DNA of 64,000 nucleotides from Glycomyces albidus (GTDB taxonomy: Bacteria > Actinomycetota > Actinomycetes > Mycobacteriales > Micromonosporaceae). The position numbers and the translations under genes are program-made. The notes below the pieces were generated by a model, which searched no databases, had not been told where the DNA came from, and saw only the letters and a program-made list of their open reading frames with translations. Of this stretch, positions 24,037 to 32,604 are shown piece after piece. The stretch covers positions 1-64,000 of the forward strand of contig NZ_WIAO01000001.1 in NCBI RefSeq assembly GCF_009451885.1, read 5' to 3'. Numbering within the stretch: the first letter of the stretch is position 1; every line of letters begins with the position of its first letter.

Positions 24037-25026
24037 ATGGCAGGCAGCGGAACCGGCGGCGCACTGACGGGCATCGACTGGAGCGAGCGCACGGTCGTCG
24101 TCTCCCCCGGCGCCGACCCGTACCGGGCCTACCTGGACTCGCTGGGGTCGGCCGAGTCGCGGCGGACCATGCGCGGGTGCCTCGACCGGATCGCGCAGAT
24201 GCTCTCGGGCGACCCCGACACCAGCGGCGAAGGCCAGCCCTGGCACCTGCTGCGCTACGAGCACACCTCCCGGCTGCGGGCCGCGATGATCGACGCCGGC
24301 TGGTCGGGCGCCTACGTCAACAAGCACCTCGCCGCCCTGCGCCGGGTCCTCAAAGAAGCGTGGCGGCTCGACCTCATGGCCGCCGAGGACTACCAGCGCG
24401 CCTGCGACCTGCAGCCGGTCAAGGCCCAGCGGCTCCCGGTCGGCCAGCAGGTCGACGCCGAAGCGCTCGGCGCGGCCCTGTACGCGTGCGACGCCGACCC
24501 CGGTCCCGCCGGCGCCCGCGACGCCGCCGTCCTGGCCACCCTGTACTCGACCGGGTGCCGCAGGAGCGAGATCGCGTCCATGCGCGTGTCCGACTACGAC
24601 GCCGCCGAGCGGTCGATCCGCATCGTCGGCAAGGGCAACAAGGAGCGCGCCGTCTACGTCACCGAGGCCGCCCAGGCCCGCATCGAGCGGTGGATGGCCG
24701 TCCGCGGCGACGCCCCCGGGGCCCTGTTCTGCCCGATCAACAAGGCCGGGAAGCTGCGCCGCACCGGCAACCGGCTCTCGGGCATGACCGGGCAGGCCAT
24801 CGCCGACCTGTTGACCAAGCGCCTGGTCGAGGCCGGGCAGCGCCGCCACACCCCGCACGACTTCCGCCGCACGTTCATCGGCGAGCTCCTCGACGCCGGC
24901 GTCGACCTGGCCATCACCCAGTCCCTCGTCGGCCACGCCTCCCCGGCCACGACCGCCCGGTACGACCGCCGGCCCGCCCGCCGCTCCCGCGAGGCCGTCG
25001 ACCGGCTCCAGCTCCCCGAAGCGTGA
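24037..25026 (+). CDS. Tyrosine recombinase/integrase, stand-alone
   Basis: 329 residues. An N-terminal SAM-like core-binding domain (residues ~25-125) precedes the catalytic domain. The catalytic set is complete: R175 in TGCRRSEI, K199 in IVGKGNKER, H274 and R277 in HDFRRTF, H300 in GHASPATT, and the nucleophile Y309 in TARYDRR. It should cut and rejoin DNA at short core sites. No phage, ICE or tRNA attachment site is recognisable beside it, so it could be a chromosomal Xer-like protein or the relic of an element. Confidence 0.9.
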   Translation: MAGSGTGGALTGIDWSERTVVVSPGADPYRAYLDSLGSAESRRTMRGCLDRIAQMLSGDPDTSGEGQPWHLLRYEHTSRLRAAMIDAGWSGAYVNKHLAALRRVLKEAWRLDLMAAEDYQRACDLQPVKAQRLPVGQQVDAEALGAALYACDADPGPAGARDAAVLATLYSTGCRRSEIASMRVSDYDAAERSIRIVGKGNKERAVYVTEAAQARIERWMAVRGDAPGALFCPINKAGKLRRTGNRLSGMTGQAIADLLTKRLVEAGQRRHTPHDFRRTFIGELLDAGVDLAITQSLVGHASPATTARYDRRPARRSREAVDRLQLPEA

Positions 25027-25075
25027 TGTCGTTTCCTGGCTAGCCGCTGTCGCACCCGGCGGGCAGTCTTAAGGC

Positions 25076-26557
25076 ATGGACATGAACGTGGAGCAGCTCC
25101 AGGCCGCCGTCGCCGGACGCGACGCCCGCTTCGACGGCTGGGTGTTCCTGGCGGTCACCACCACCGGCATCTACTGCCGGCCCTCGTGCCCGGCGGTCAA
25201 ACCCAAGCGCGAGCACCAGCGGTTCTACCCCTCCGCGGCCGCGGCCCAGGACGCCGGGTACCGGGCGTGCAAGCGCTGCCGCCCCGACGCCTCCCCCGGG
25301 TCCCCGGCCTGGGACTGGCGCTCGGACGTGTGCGCGCGGGCCATGCGCCTCATCGGCGAGGGCGTCGTCGACCGCGACGGCGCCGCCGGCCTGGCCCGGC
25401 GCCTGGGCTACTCGCTGCGCCAGCTCGAGCGGCTGCTGATCGCCGAGGTCGGGGCCGGGCCCGCCGCGCTCGCCCGCGCCCAGCGCGCCCAGGTCGCGCG
25501 GACGCTCATCGAATCGACCGACCTGCCGATGGGCCAGGTCGCCTTCGCGGCCGGGTTCGCCTCGATCCGGGCGTTCAACCGCGTCGTCGCCGAGGTCTTC
25601 GCCTGCTCCCCCACCGAGCTGCGCGCCAAGACCCGGACGAGGCCGGCCGGCGGCGGCGCCATCGCGCTGCGCCTGGCCTACCGGGAGCCGTTCGAGCCCT
25701 CGAACCTGTTCGGGCACCTCGCCGCCGCCGCGGCCCCCGGCGTCGAGGAGTGGCGCGAGGGCGCCTACCGGCGGACCCTGCGCCTGCCCGGCGGTCCCGG
25801 CACCGTCGCCCTGCGCCCCGGGCCGGGCTACATCGACGCCCGGCTGCGCGTCGCCGACCTGCGGGACGTCACCGCCGCGGTCGCCCGCTGCCGGCGCATG
25901 CTCGACCTCGACGCCGACCCCCACGCCCCCATGGAGGCCCTGGCCGCCGACGCCGCGCTCGCGCCCCTGGTCGCCAAGACCCCGGGCCGGCGCGTCCCCC
26001 GCAAAGCCGACGCCGAGGAGTACGCGATCCGCGCCGTCATCGGCCAGCAGATCGCCACCGCTTCGGCCGCGACGATCGCCGCGCGACTGGCCGACCGGTA
26101 CGGCACCCCCGTCGAGGACCCCGAGGGCGGCCTGACCCGCCTGTTCCCCGAACCGGCCGCGCTCGCCGAGGCCGACCCCGCGCACCTGCCGATGCCCGCC
26201 GCCCGCAAGCGGACCGTGCTCGCGCTCGCCGCGGCCCTGGCCGACGGCCGCGTCGAGCTCGGGCCCGGCGCGGACTGGGCCGCCTCCCGGGCGGCGCTGG
26301 CCGCCGTCCCGGGGGTGGGTCCGTGGACGGTCGAGATGGTCGCCATGCGCGCCATGGGCGACCCGGACGCGTTCCCGGTCAAGGACCTGGGCGTGATCAA
26401 GGGCGCCGAGTCGCTCGGCCTCGGCGCCGGCCGGGCCCTGGAGGCCCGGTCCCAGGCGTGGCGGCCCTGGCGGGCCTACGCGGTCCAGTACCTGTGGGCC
26501 ACCGGCGAGCACCCGACGAACCGGATTCCCGAACCACGAGAGAAGGCGAGCGCGTGA
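25076..26557 (+). CDS. AdaA-AlkA fusion, adaptive response regulator/glycosylase
   Basis: 493 residues. The N-terminal Ada-type domain has the four zinc cysteines C34, C38, C65 and C68 (GIYCRPSCPA and YRACKRCRPD), followed by an AraC HTH (ARRLGYSLRQLERLLI; GFASIRAFNRVV). The C-terminal half is AlkA-like: VIGQQIATASAATIA, the HhH motif VPGVGPWTVEMVAMR, and the catalytic aspartate in FPVKDLGV. It senses methylphosphotriesters and excises 3-alkyladenine. The TGA overlaps the ATG of ogt. A CAGTCT box six bases upstream suggests a leaderless start. Confidence 0.95.
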   Translation: MDMNVEQLQAAVAGRDARFDGWVFLAVTTTGIYCRPSCPAVKPKREHQRFYPSAAAAQDAGYRACKRCRPDASPGSPAWDWRSDVCARAMRLIGEGVVDRDGAAGLARRLGYSLRQLERLLIAEVGAGPAALARAQRAQVARTLIESTDLPMGQVAFAAGFASIRAFNRVVAEVFACSPTELRAKTRTRPAGGGAIALRLAYREPFEPSNLFGHLAAAAAPGVEEWREGAYRRTLRLPGGPGTVALRPGPGYIDARLRVADLRDVTAAVARCRRMLDLDADPHAPMEALAADAALAPLVAKTPGRRVPRKADAEEYAIRAVIGQQIATASAATIAARLADRYGTPVEDPEGGLTRLFPEPAALAEADPAHLPMPAARKRTVLALAAALADGRVELGPGADWAASRAALAAVPGVGPWTVEMVAMRAMGDPDAFPVKDLGVIKGAESLGLGAGRALEARSQAWRPWRAYAVQYLWATGEHPTNRIPEPREKASA

Positions 26558-27075
26558 TGCGCACAGAACCGATGGCCGCCCCGGCGCGGACGGACGCGAG
26601 GCATGTGAAGTTCGACTCCCCGCTGGGGCTGATGGCGGTCTCGGCGGTCGAGGAGGGCCTGACGTACGTCCACATGGGCGTCGAGGAGATGAAGGGCGCC
26701 TGGGGCCCGGAGGCGTCCACGCCGGTCCTGGAATCGGCCCGCGAGCAGCTCCTGGCGTACTTCGCCGGGGAGCTCACGGAGTTCGACCTGCCGCTGGCCG
26801 CCGCCGGCACCGGGTTCCAGCACCGGGTGTGGGCCGAGCTGGTGAAGATCCCCTACGGCGAGACGTGGTCCTATCTGGACGTGGCGCGGCGGCTGGGGGA
26901 CGCCAAGGCCGTGCGCGCGGTCGGGCTCGCGAACGGGCGCAACCCGATCGCGATCGTCGTCCCGTGCCACCGGGTGATCGGCTCGAACGGGAAGCTCACC
27001 GGGTACGCCGGCGGGCTGTGGCGCAAGGAGTGGCTGCTGGGCCTGGAGCGCGGCGAGCCGGCCCTGTTCGCCTAA
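26557..27075 (+). CDS. ogt: Methylated-DNA-protein cysteine methyltransferase
   Basis: 172 residues. The active-site motif IVVPCHRVIGSNGKLTGYAGG (split here as IVVPCHRVIG with C137, then TGYAGG) is diagnostic of Ogt/AGT suicide repair proteins, which transfer methyl groups from O6-methylguanine to the cysteine. The DNA-binding helix FQHRVWAELVKIPYGETWSY is also present. The ATG overlaps the stop of the AdaA-AlkA gene, forming a translationally coupled alkylation-repair operon. It is convergent with the next gene. Confidence 0.95.
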   Translation: MRTEPMAAPARTDARHVKFDSPLGLMAVSAVEEGLTYVHMGVEEMKGAWGPEASTPVLESAREQLLAYFAGELTEFDLPLAAAGTGFQHRVWAELVKIPYGETWSYLDVARRLGDAKAVRAVGLANGRNPIAIVVPCHRVIGSNGKLTGYAGGLWRKEWLLGLERGEPALFA

Positions 27076-27215
27076 GGCGCCAGGCCGGCCCTCGGCCGCG
27101 GCGGTTCCCTGCGGACGCCGGACCGGTGCGGCGCCTGGGCGGTCTCCCGGGCGGCGCCGGTCGGCTGCGGGGCCCGCGCGGCGGGCGAACCGCCGGCCGC
27201 CCGGGCCCGGGGTGG

Positions 27216-27659
27216 TCAGAGGAGCGTGACGGTGAGGTTCACTTCGACGGCCTCGTCGGTGACCACGATCGTCGCCGAGTAGCAGACCTCGTCGGTGCAC
27301 CCGGCCGGGATGACCCCCGAGGCCGTCCCGGCCGGCGTGACCCCGGCCAGGAGCGGCGCGTCCATGCCGTTCGCGTCGAGGAACTCCCCGAACGCGTCCG
27401 CCGGGACGCTGACCTTGGCTTCGGCGCGGTCCCCCGGAGTGGGCGACTGCGTCTGGGACAGGTCGGCGTCGAGGACGTCGGTGCCCTCGGGCAGGTCCAG
27501 GTGCACGGCCTGCTCGACCGCGTCGGCCGAGGGCTGCGGCCCGCCTTCGAGCGCCCACGCGACCGCCCACACCGCGGACAGGAGCCCGGCGAGGACCACC
27601 GCCAGCCACACGGAGGCGAACAGGGCGCGGCGGACCGTCGGGGTCGGCGGGGAGACCAT
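27216..27659 (-). CDS. Membrane-anchored protein of unknown function
   Basis: 147 residues from the ATG at 27659; TAGGGT stands seven bases upstream (27667-27672), so probably leaderless. One N-terminal membrane helix (residues ~12-36, ASVWLAVVLAGLLSAVWAV) precedes an extracytoplasmic domain rich in Asp/Val with two cysteines (AGCTDEVCYSATIVVTDEAV) that could form a disulfide. No known domain recognised. Confidence 0.6.
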   Translation of the reverse strand: MVSPPTPTVRRALFASVWLAVVLAGLLSAVWAVAWALEGGPQPSADAVEQAVHLDLPEGTDVLDADLSQTQSPTPGDRAEAKVSVPADAFGEFLDANGMDAPLLAGVTPAGTASGVIPAGCTDEVCYSATIVVTDEAVEVNLTVTLL

Positions 27660-27666
27660 GGCCGCG

Positions 27667-27672
27667 ACCCTA
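27667..27672 (-). promoter_or_regulatory. -10 box, leaderless start
   Basis: TAGGGT on the minus strand, seven bases before the ATG at 27659. Confidence 0.5.
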
Positions 27673-27709
27673 CCCGGTGCCGGGGCGTGCCCGGTTCATG
27701 GACGGCCGG

Positions 27710-28348
27710 TCACAGGCCGCTGATGGCCTTCGGGGCCCGCTCGGCCCGGGCCAGGGCCCGGATCAGCGCCGGCTGCCCGTGCCGGGCCGCGGCCAGGTGC
27801 GCCAGGATCCCCGTCGCCGTCGCGAACGCGCCCTGGTCGAACCCGGGCGTGTCCACCCCGGTCGAGTAGGCGAGGTCGTCGGCGTGCACCACCAGCTCCA
27901 GGACCCGCGTGGCCAGGAAGTCGTCCAGGCGCATCGCGTACGGCCAGCGCGGGTTCCCGGTGACGTGGGCCGGGTCGAGGCCGGGCAGTTCCGTCTCCAG
28001 GCGGGCCAGGGCGGTGCGGGCGTCGGCGGCGACGCCGGCGTGGCCGGTGGCGGCGGCGCGTTCGCCGCCGTCGCGGATGGCGGTGTTGTAGTCGTTGTCG
28101 ATGTCGGCGCCGACCCAGGCGGCGCGGCCGTAGTGGTCGTGGAGGCCGATGACGTCCTTGCCGGCGTGGTCGGTGTCGAGGGCGGCGGTGACGGAGGTGA
28201 TCTGCTGGGCGAGGTGGGCGGCGAGGCCCCCGACGGTGAACCCCTCCAGGGCCGAGGGCTCGGCCCAGTGGTCGGCGACGGCGCCGTCCTGGAGGAGGCC
28301 GAGGCCGGTGCGGGCGGCGGCGAGGTACCGGTGTCGCAGGTCGGTCAT
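27710..28348 (-). CDS. Maleylpyruvate-isomerase-type mycothiol-dependent protein
   Basis: 212 residues, second member of this family in the window. Key stretches are SALEGFTVGGLAAHLAQQI near the start and LDDFLATRVLELVVHADDLAYSTG, which hold the metal-site histidines of the DinB/MDMPI fold. The family uses mycothiol as co-substrate; the target compound is unknown. It lies 13 bases downstream of the secreted M15-like gene on the same strand, so the two may be co-transcribed although their products act on different sides of the membrane. Confidence 0.85.
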   Translation of the reverse strand: MTDLRHRYLAAARTGLGLLQDGAVADHWAEPSALEGFTVGGLAAHLAQQITSVTAALDTDHAGKDVIGLHDHYGRAAWVGADIDNDYNTAIRDGGERAAATGHAGVAADARTALARLETELPGLDPAHVTGNPRWPYAMRLDDFLATRVLELVVHADDLAYSTGVDTPGFDQGAFATATGILAHLAAARHGQPALIRALARAERAPKAISGL

Positions 28349-28361
28349 GGCGCTTTCCTGC

Positions 28362-29324
28362 CTATTGCATGGAGACGTGGACGTGGTTGGTGTGGTCGGA
28401 GGCGGGGTCGCCGCCGGCGCCGGAGTAGGAGCGCCAGCCCGAGCCCGGGGACCAGAACTCGCGGTACCAGATGACGTACTCGACGCCGAGCGCGTCGGCG
28501 TTGTTGACGTACCAGGCGGCGAGCTGGTCGCCGTACTCCTTGTCGGAGCCTTCGGCGTCGACGTTCTGAAAGCCCGATTCGTCGGCGGCCCAGTCGCAGG
28601 CGCGGCCCAGCGGGTGCTCGCCCGAGCCGCCGGAGCGGTAGCAGGACACGTAGTGGTCGAACCCGGCCTCGATGGTCTCGTTGTACATGTGGAGGGTGCG
28701 CGGGGTCAGGCACCCGGAGGTGGTGGGGTCGTCCTCGGTGCAGCCGCCGCCGTCGCCGCCGTAGCCTTCGGCGGCGGGGGCGCCGCCGTCGGAGCCGGGC
28801 CCGGCGGCCTCTTCGGCGCGGAGCTCTTCGAGCTGGTCTTCGAGGTCGACCTGGGCGTCCTCGGCGGCTTCGAGGGCGTCGGCGGCGTCTTCGAGTTCGG
28901 CCGCGTGGGCGGCCTGCTCGGCGCGGAGCTGCTCGAGGATGCCGGCGGCCTCGTTCATGAGCGCGGCGCGCTCGTTGCCGAGGAACCCGGTGTAGGTCAT
29001 CGCGTCGATGAGGTCCTGGGTGTCCTCGGAGGAGAGGATCGCGTCGGTCTGCCGGAGGTCGCCTTCGGTGTGGAGGTAGACGGCGTACTCGTTGAGGTCG
29101 ACCCGCAGTTCGTCGAAGCGGGCCTGGGTGTCGTCGATCTGGGTCTGGAGCTCGGCGGCGCGGGCGTTGGCCTCGTCGACGGCGGCTTGGGCGTCGTTGA
29201 CGGCGGCGATGGCCTCGGCGAGGTCGGCCTCGAGGGTCTCCTCGTCGGGTTCGGCGCCGGCCTGCGCCGGGACGAGCGCGAGGAGCACGACGAGCAGGAG
29301 CGCGGAGAGGATCTTGGGTCGCAC
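28362..29324 (-). CDS. Secreted coiled-coil protein with M15-like C-terminal domain
   Basis: 320 residues. A Sec signal peptide (ILSALLLVVLLALVPAQAGA) is followed by a coiled coil (~25-185) broken by a DAILSSEDTQDLIDAMTY segment seen in NlpC/RipA-type secreted proteins. After a Gly-rich linker the C-terminal domain has HPLGRACDWAADESG and DHTNHVHVS, the His-Asp-His zinc ligands of LAS/M15-type peptidoglycan peptidases (ARB_07466-like). It probably remodels the cell wall. Downstream is an MDMPI-type gene. Confidence 0.85.
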   Translation of the reverse strand: MRPKILSALLLVVLLALVPAQAGAEPDEETLEADLAEAIAAVNDAQAAVDEANARAAELQTQIDDTQARFDELRVDLNEYAVYLHTEGDLRQTDAILSSEDTQDLIDAMTYTGFLGNERAALMNEAAGILEQLRAEQAAHAAELEDAADALEAAEDAQVDLEDQLEELRAEEAAGPGSDGGAPAAEGYGGDGGGCTEDDPTTSGCLTPRTLHMYNETIEAGFDHYVSCYRSGGSGEHPLGRACDWAADESGFQNVDAEGSDKEYGDQLAAWYVNNADALGVEYVIWYREFWSPGSGWRSYSGAGGDPASDHTNHVHVSMQ

Positions 29325-29390
29325 GGGTGGAGGTCAGCCCTTCCGGCGGATCGGGCGCGGCGCGTAGCGGATCGGGTTGCCGCGCGGGGT

Positions 29391-30170
29391 TTACAGGTCG
29401 AGGTCGATCACGAGCGGTGCGTGGTCGGAGGCGCCTTTGCCTTTGCGTTCGTTGCGGTCGACGTAGGCGTCGGTGACGGCGTCGGCGAACGCCGGGTTGG
29501 CCAGCGCGAGGTCGATGCGCAGGCCGCGGTTCTTGGGGAAGTCGAGGTTGCGGTAGTCCCAGAACGTGAACGGCTGGTCGTATTTGAGGGCGCGCGGGTG
29601 GACGTCGACCAGGCCGGCGGCCTGGACGGCGGCGAGCGCGTCGCGTTCGTCGGTGGTGATGTGGGTGGTGCCGGGCCATTCGTCGACGTCCCAGACGTCG
29701 TCGTCGGTCGGGCAGATGTTGTAGTCGCCCATGGCCGCGAACGGGACGGGCCCGGCGGCGTCGGCGGCCGCATCGGCGGCCAGGGCCTGCAGGAACGCGA
29801 GCTTGTACGGGAAGTGCGGGTCGGCGGTGTCGCGGCCGTTGGGGACGTACAGGGACTGGACGCGGACGGGCCCGCAGGTGGCGGTCAGGGCCCGGGCCTC
29901 GATCGCGCCGGCGAAGTCCGGTTGGGAGGCGATGCCCTGGCGGACGTCGGCGATGCCGACGCGGGAGGCGATGGCGACGCCGTTCCAGCGGCCGCTGCCC
30001 CAGGCGGCGATCTCGTACCCGGCGTCGCGGAAGGCGTCGGCGGGGACGTCGGCGGTGGCGCATTTGAGCTCTTGGAGGCACACCACGTCGGGGCGGGCCG
30101 TCTCGAGCCAGGCCAGGACCCGGTCGAGGCGGGCTTTCAGCGAGTTGATGTTCCAGGTCGCCACGCGCAT
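29391..30170 (-). CDS. Exodeoxyribonuclease III (paralogue 1)
   Basis: 259 residues from the ATG at 30170; TAGGGT lies seven bases upstream. EEP-fold motifs are complete: ATWNINSLKAR, VVCLQELKC (catalytic E), SLYVPNGRD, GDYNICPTDDDVWD (D and N), FWDYRNLDFPKNRGLRIDLAL, and SDHAPLVIDL (D-H). It is a Mg2+-dependent AP endonuclease/3'-5' exonuclease of base-excision repair. A second, distinct copy is at 32605. Confidence 0.93.
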   Translation of the reverse strand: MRVATWNINSLKARLDRVLAWLETARPDVVCLQELKCATADVPADAFRDAGYEIAAWGSGRWNGVAIASRVGIADVRQGIASQPDFAGAIEARALTATCGPVRVQSLYVPNGRDTADPHFPYKLAFLQALAADAAADAAGPVPFAAMGDYNICPTDDDVWDVDEWPGTTHITTDERDALAAVQAAGLVDVHPRALKYDQPFTFWDYRNLDFPKNRGLRIDLALANPAFADAVTDAYVDRNERKGKGASDHAPLVIDLDL

Positions 30171-30177
30171 GGGCCTC

Positions 30178-30183
30178 ACCCTA
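30178..30183 (-). promoter_or_regulatory. -10 box, leaderless start of ExoIII paralogue 1
   Basis: TAGGGT on the minus strand, seven bases before ATG 30170. Confidence 0.5.
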
Positions 30184-30218
30184 CCCGGCTGCGGTGCGTG
30201 ACCGGGTGGACAGTGTCG

Positions 30219-32492
30219 TCAGTGCGCGGCCGGCTGGGCCTGCGCGGGCTCGGTCGCGGCGGTGGCGGGCGCGGTCGGGCGGGGACCGACGGCGACGGCC
30301 AGGAGCCCGAATCCGAGGGCGGCGGTGAACCCGGGGACGGCCATGCCGGAGTCGTTGACCAGGCCGCCGATGGCGGCGACGGCGGTGAGGCCGACGACGG
30401 CGGCGGCGACGGCGCTGGTGCGGATGGGGGCCCGGCGGCGCCAGATGAGGACCGCGGCGATGAGCGCGGCCAGGGAGATCCAGGTCATGGATTCGCCGAC
30501 GGTGCCCCAGGCGGCGCTGGCCTTGCGGATGAGGATCTGGGAGGCGGTGCCGTCGAGGACGGAGCCGACGAACCGGCCCAGGTGGGTCTGGTCCTCTTCG
30601 GGCCGCAGGTAGTCCAGGAGGCCGCCGATCGCGAAGACGGCGAAGGCGACGCCGCCGGCGAGGGCGAGCGCGCCCAGGGACAGGCGCCGGCCCCACAGTT
30701 TCAGGCAGCACAGGATGCCGGCGGCGACGAGGGTGAGGGTGCCGCCCATGTCGCGCCCGAGCATGGGGGCGCCGACGATGACGACCGCGCACACGCCGAG
30801 GGCGATGGGCCCCCAGATGCGGGCGCGGCCGCGCCAGGGCACGAAGCAGACCAGGAGGATCACGGCGGCGGCGAAGACGCTGAACGCGTAGTTGCCCAGT
30901 CCGGTGAAGCGGGCCCCGGCCTGGGCGGTGTAGCCCATGGGGGTGTGCAGGGGCCAGGTGGCGCCGGAGACCTGGTCGACGGCGATGAGGGCGGCGCAGG
31001 CGCCGGCGACGACCAGGACGGGCCGGATGCCGCGCCGCGTCCACGGCAGGGACGCCGCGACGGTCAAGGCGGCGACGCCGGCGAGGATGAGGCCCCAGAA
31101 CGCGAGCTTGGGGTGGTCGGCGCGCCACCACGGGGGGATGCCGGCGGCGACGCCGGCGACGGGGACGGCCGAGAACGCGATGCACACGGTGCGGGCGGTG
31201 CGCCGCCACCGGTCGGCGCCGGCGACGAGGTGCGCGGCGGCGAACACGGCCCCGACCCCGACGAACGAGAGCGTCCAGTAGAAGTTCGGGGAGACGTCGG
31301 CGACCGCAGCGGCCGCGGCGGTCTCGTCGGTGCCGTCGGCGACGGCTTCGCCCGCGCTGTGGCCCGATTCGGGGCGGACGGTGACGGGCGCGCCGGCGAC
31401 GGTGGCGGGGATGTCGGCGCCCACGACCGCGAGCGCGGTCGCGGTCAGGTCGGTGAGCTGCACGTACCCGTCGCGGCCGGTGGTGGCGGAGGTGAGGTCG
31501 CCGGGTTCGACGCCGGGGCCGGCGTAGAGGACCGGGTGGAGGGAGGAGGGCGCGGCGGCGTCGCTGATGCCGGCGACGATGAGCCGCCACGTGTCGGGGA
31601 GGGCCTCGCGGACCTGGGCGACGGCGGCGTCGGCGCTGCGCGCGGCGGCGGTGCGGACGGGGTCGGCCTCGGGTTCGATCTCGCCGGCGTCGTCGGCGGC
31701 GCTGGTCTCCTCGGTGCCGACCTCGGTGTCGTCCTGGCCGAGCTGGTCGTAGTCGGTGGTGGTGTCGGGGGCGTTGTCGGCGGTGTCGCCGACGACGACG
31801 CCGGGGTCGACGATGACGACGTCGCAGGCGGCCATCGCCTCGGGCAGGGCGTCCAGGCCCGGCGCCCAGAACGTGATGCGGCCTTCGGTGTCGGCGGCGG
31901 CGAGGGCGGCGCCGTCGCCGATGGCGGCCACGCACGAGCCGGGGTTGGGTTCGGGGGCCGGTTCGCCTTCGGCTTCGGCTTCGGCCGCGGCGGCGTCCTG
32001 CTGGAGGGCGGCCTCGGCGAGCGCGTCGGCGAGGGACCCGAGCCGGGCCCCGTAGTTGAAGGCGCTGTTGGCTTCGACGAACGCGTCCCAGCCTTCGACG
32101 GTCCAGCCCTCGCCGGTGTCGGCGGGCGCGGCGAGGTTGGACTGGGCGGTGCACTGGGCGTCGCGGGCGGCCACGCCGCCGGCCCGCTCGCCGGCGCCGA
32201 GGCTGACCCAGCCGGCTTCGGGGCACGTCCACGACCCGAGGGTGCGCACGCTCATCGCCGCCGAGGCGCCCGCATCGGCCAGGTCCCACAGCGCGGGGGT
32301 GGTCTGTTCGTCGATGTCGGACCAGGTCAGGCCGGGGACGCCGACGATGACGACGCCGTCGGCCTCGGGTTCGGTGACGGCCTGGGCGGGCGCGGGGAGC
32401 GCCAGGGCCGCGGCCGCCGCGGCCAGGCCGGCCACGGCCCAGCGCACCCGTGTCCTGCCGCTCACCCGATCCGCCGCCGCCACCTGTGTCAT
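30219..32492 (-). CDS. Large membrane protein with alkaline-phosphatase-like ectodomain
   Basis: 757 residues. A signal peptide (to ~residue 38) is followed by an ectodomain of ~350 residues. VVIVGVPGLTWSDI, AWVSLGAGERAG-like and VVIVDPGVVVGD segments look like a diverged alkaline-phosphatase-superfamily fold, without a visible metal set. Residues ~400-730 hold about nine to ten membrane helices. Similar proteins occur as conserved membrane proteins in Streptomyces; function unknown. TAGACT is seven bases before the ATG. It lies between two ExoIII genes. Confidence 0.75.
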   Translation of the reverse strand: MTQVAAADRVSGRTRVRWAVAGLAAAAAALALPAPAQAVTEPEADGVVIVGVPGLTWSDIDEQTTPALWDLADAGASAAMSVRTLGSWTCPEAGWVSLGAGERAGGVAARDAQCTAQSNLAAPADTGEGWTVEGWDAFVEANSAFNYGARLGSLADALAEAALQQDAAAAEAEAEGEPAPEPNPGSCVAAIGDGAALAAADTEGRITFWAPGLDALPEAMAACDVVIVDPGVVVGDTADNAPDTTTDYDQLGQDDTEVGTEETSAADDAGEIEPEADPVRTAAARSADAAVAQVREALPDTWRLIVAGISDAAAPSSLHPVLYAGPGVEPGDLTSATTGRDGYVQLTDLTATALAVVGADIPATVAGAPVTVRPESGHSAGEAVADGTDETAAAAAVADVSPNFYWTLSFVGVGAVFAAAHLVAGADRWRRTARTVCIAFSAVPVAGVAAGIPPWWRADHPKLAFWGLILAGVAALTVAASLPWTRRGIRPVLVVAGACAALIAVDQVSGATWPLHTPMGYTAQAGARFTGLGNYAFSVFAAAVILLVCFVPWRGRARIWGPIALGVCAVVIVGAPMLGRDMGGTLTLVAAGILCCLKLWGRRLSLGALALAGGVAFAVFAIGGLLDYLRPEEDQTHLGRFVGSVLDGTASQILIRKASAAWGTVGESMTWISLAALIAAVLIWRRRAPIRTSAVAAAVVGLTAVAAIGGLVNDSGMAVPGFTAALGFGLLAVAVGPRPTAPATAATEPAQAQPAAH

Positions 32493-32499
32493 GCCCGTA

Positions 32500-32505
32500 A
32501 GTCTA
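32500..32505 (-). promoter_or_regulatory. -10 box, leaderless start of large membrane protein
   Basis: TAGACT on the minus strand, seven bases before the ATG at 32492. Confidence 0.5.
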
Positions 32506-32592
32506 TGGGGTCCTCGCGTCCGGCCCGGTCCCTCCCGGGCCTCCGGTGGCGCCGGGCCCGCGCCGGTCCCGGGGCCCGTCGGCGGGGCGCGT

Positions 32593-32598
32593 TAGGGT
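32593..32598 (+). promoter_or_regulatory. -10 box, leaderless start of ExoIII paralogue 2
   Basis: TAGGGT, six bases, ATG at 32605. Confidence 0.6.
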
Positions 32599-32604
32599 GG
32601 GCCC

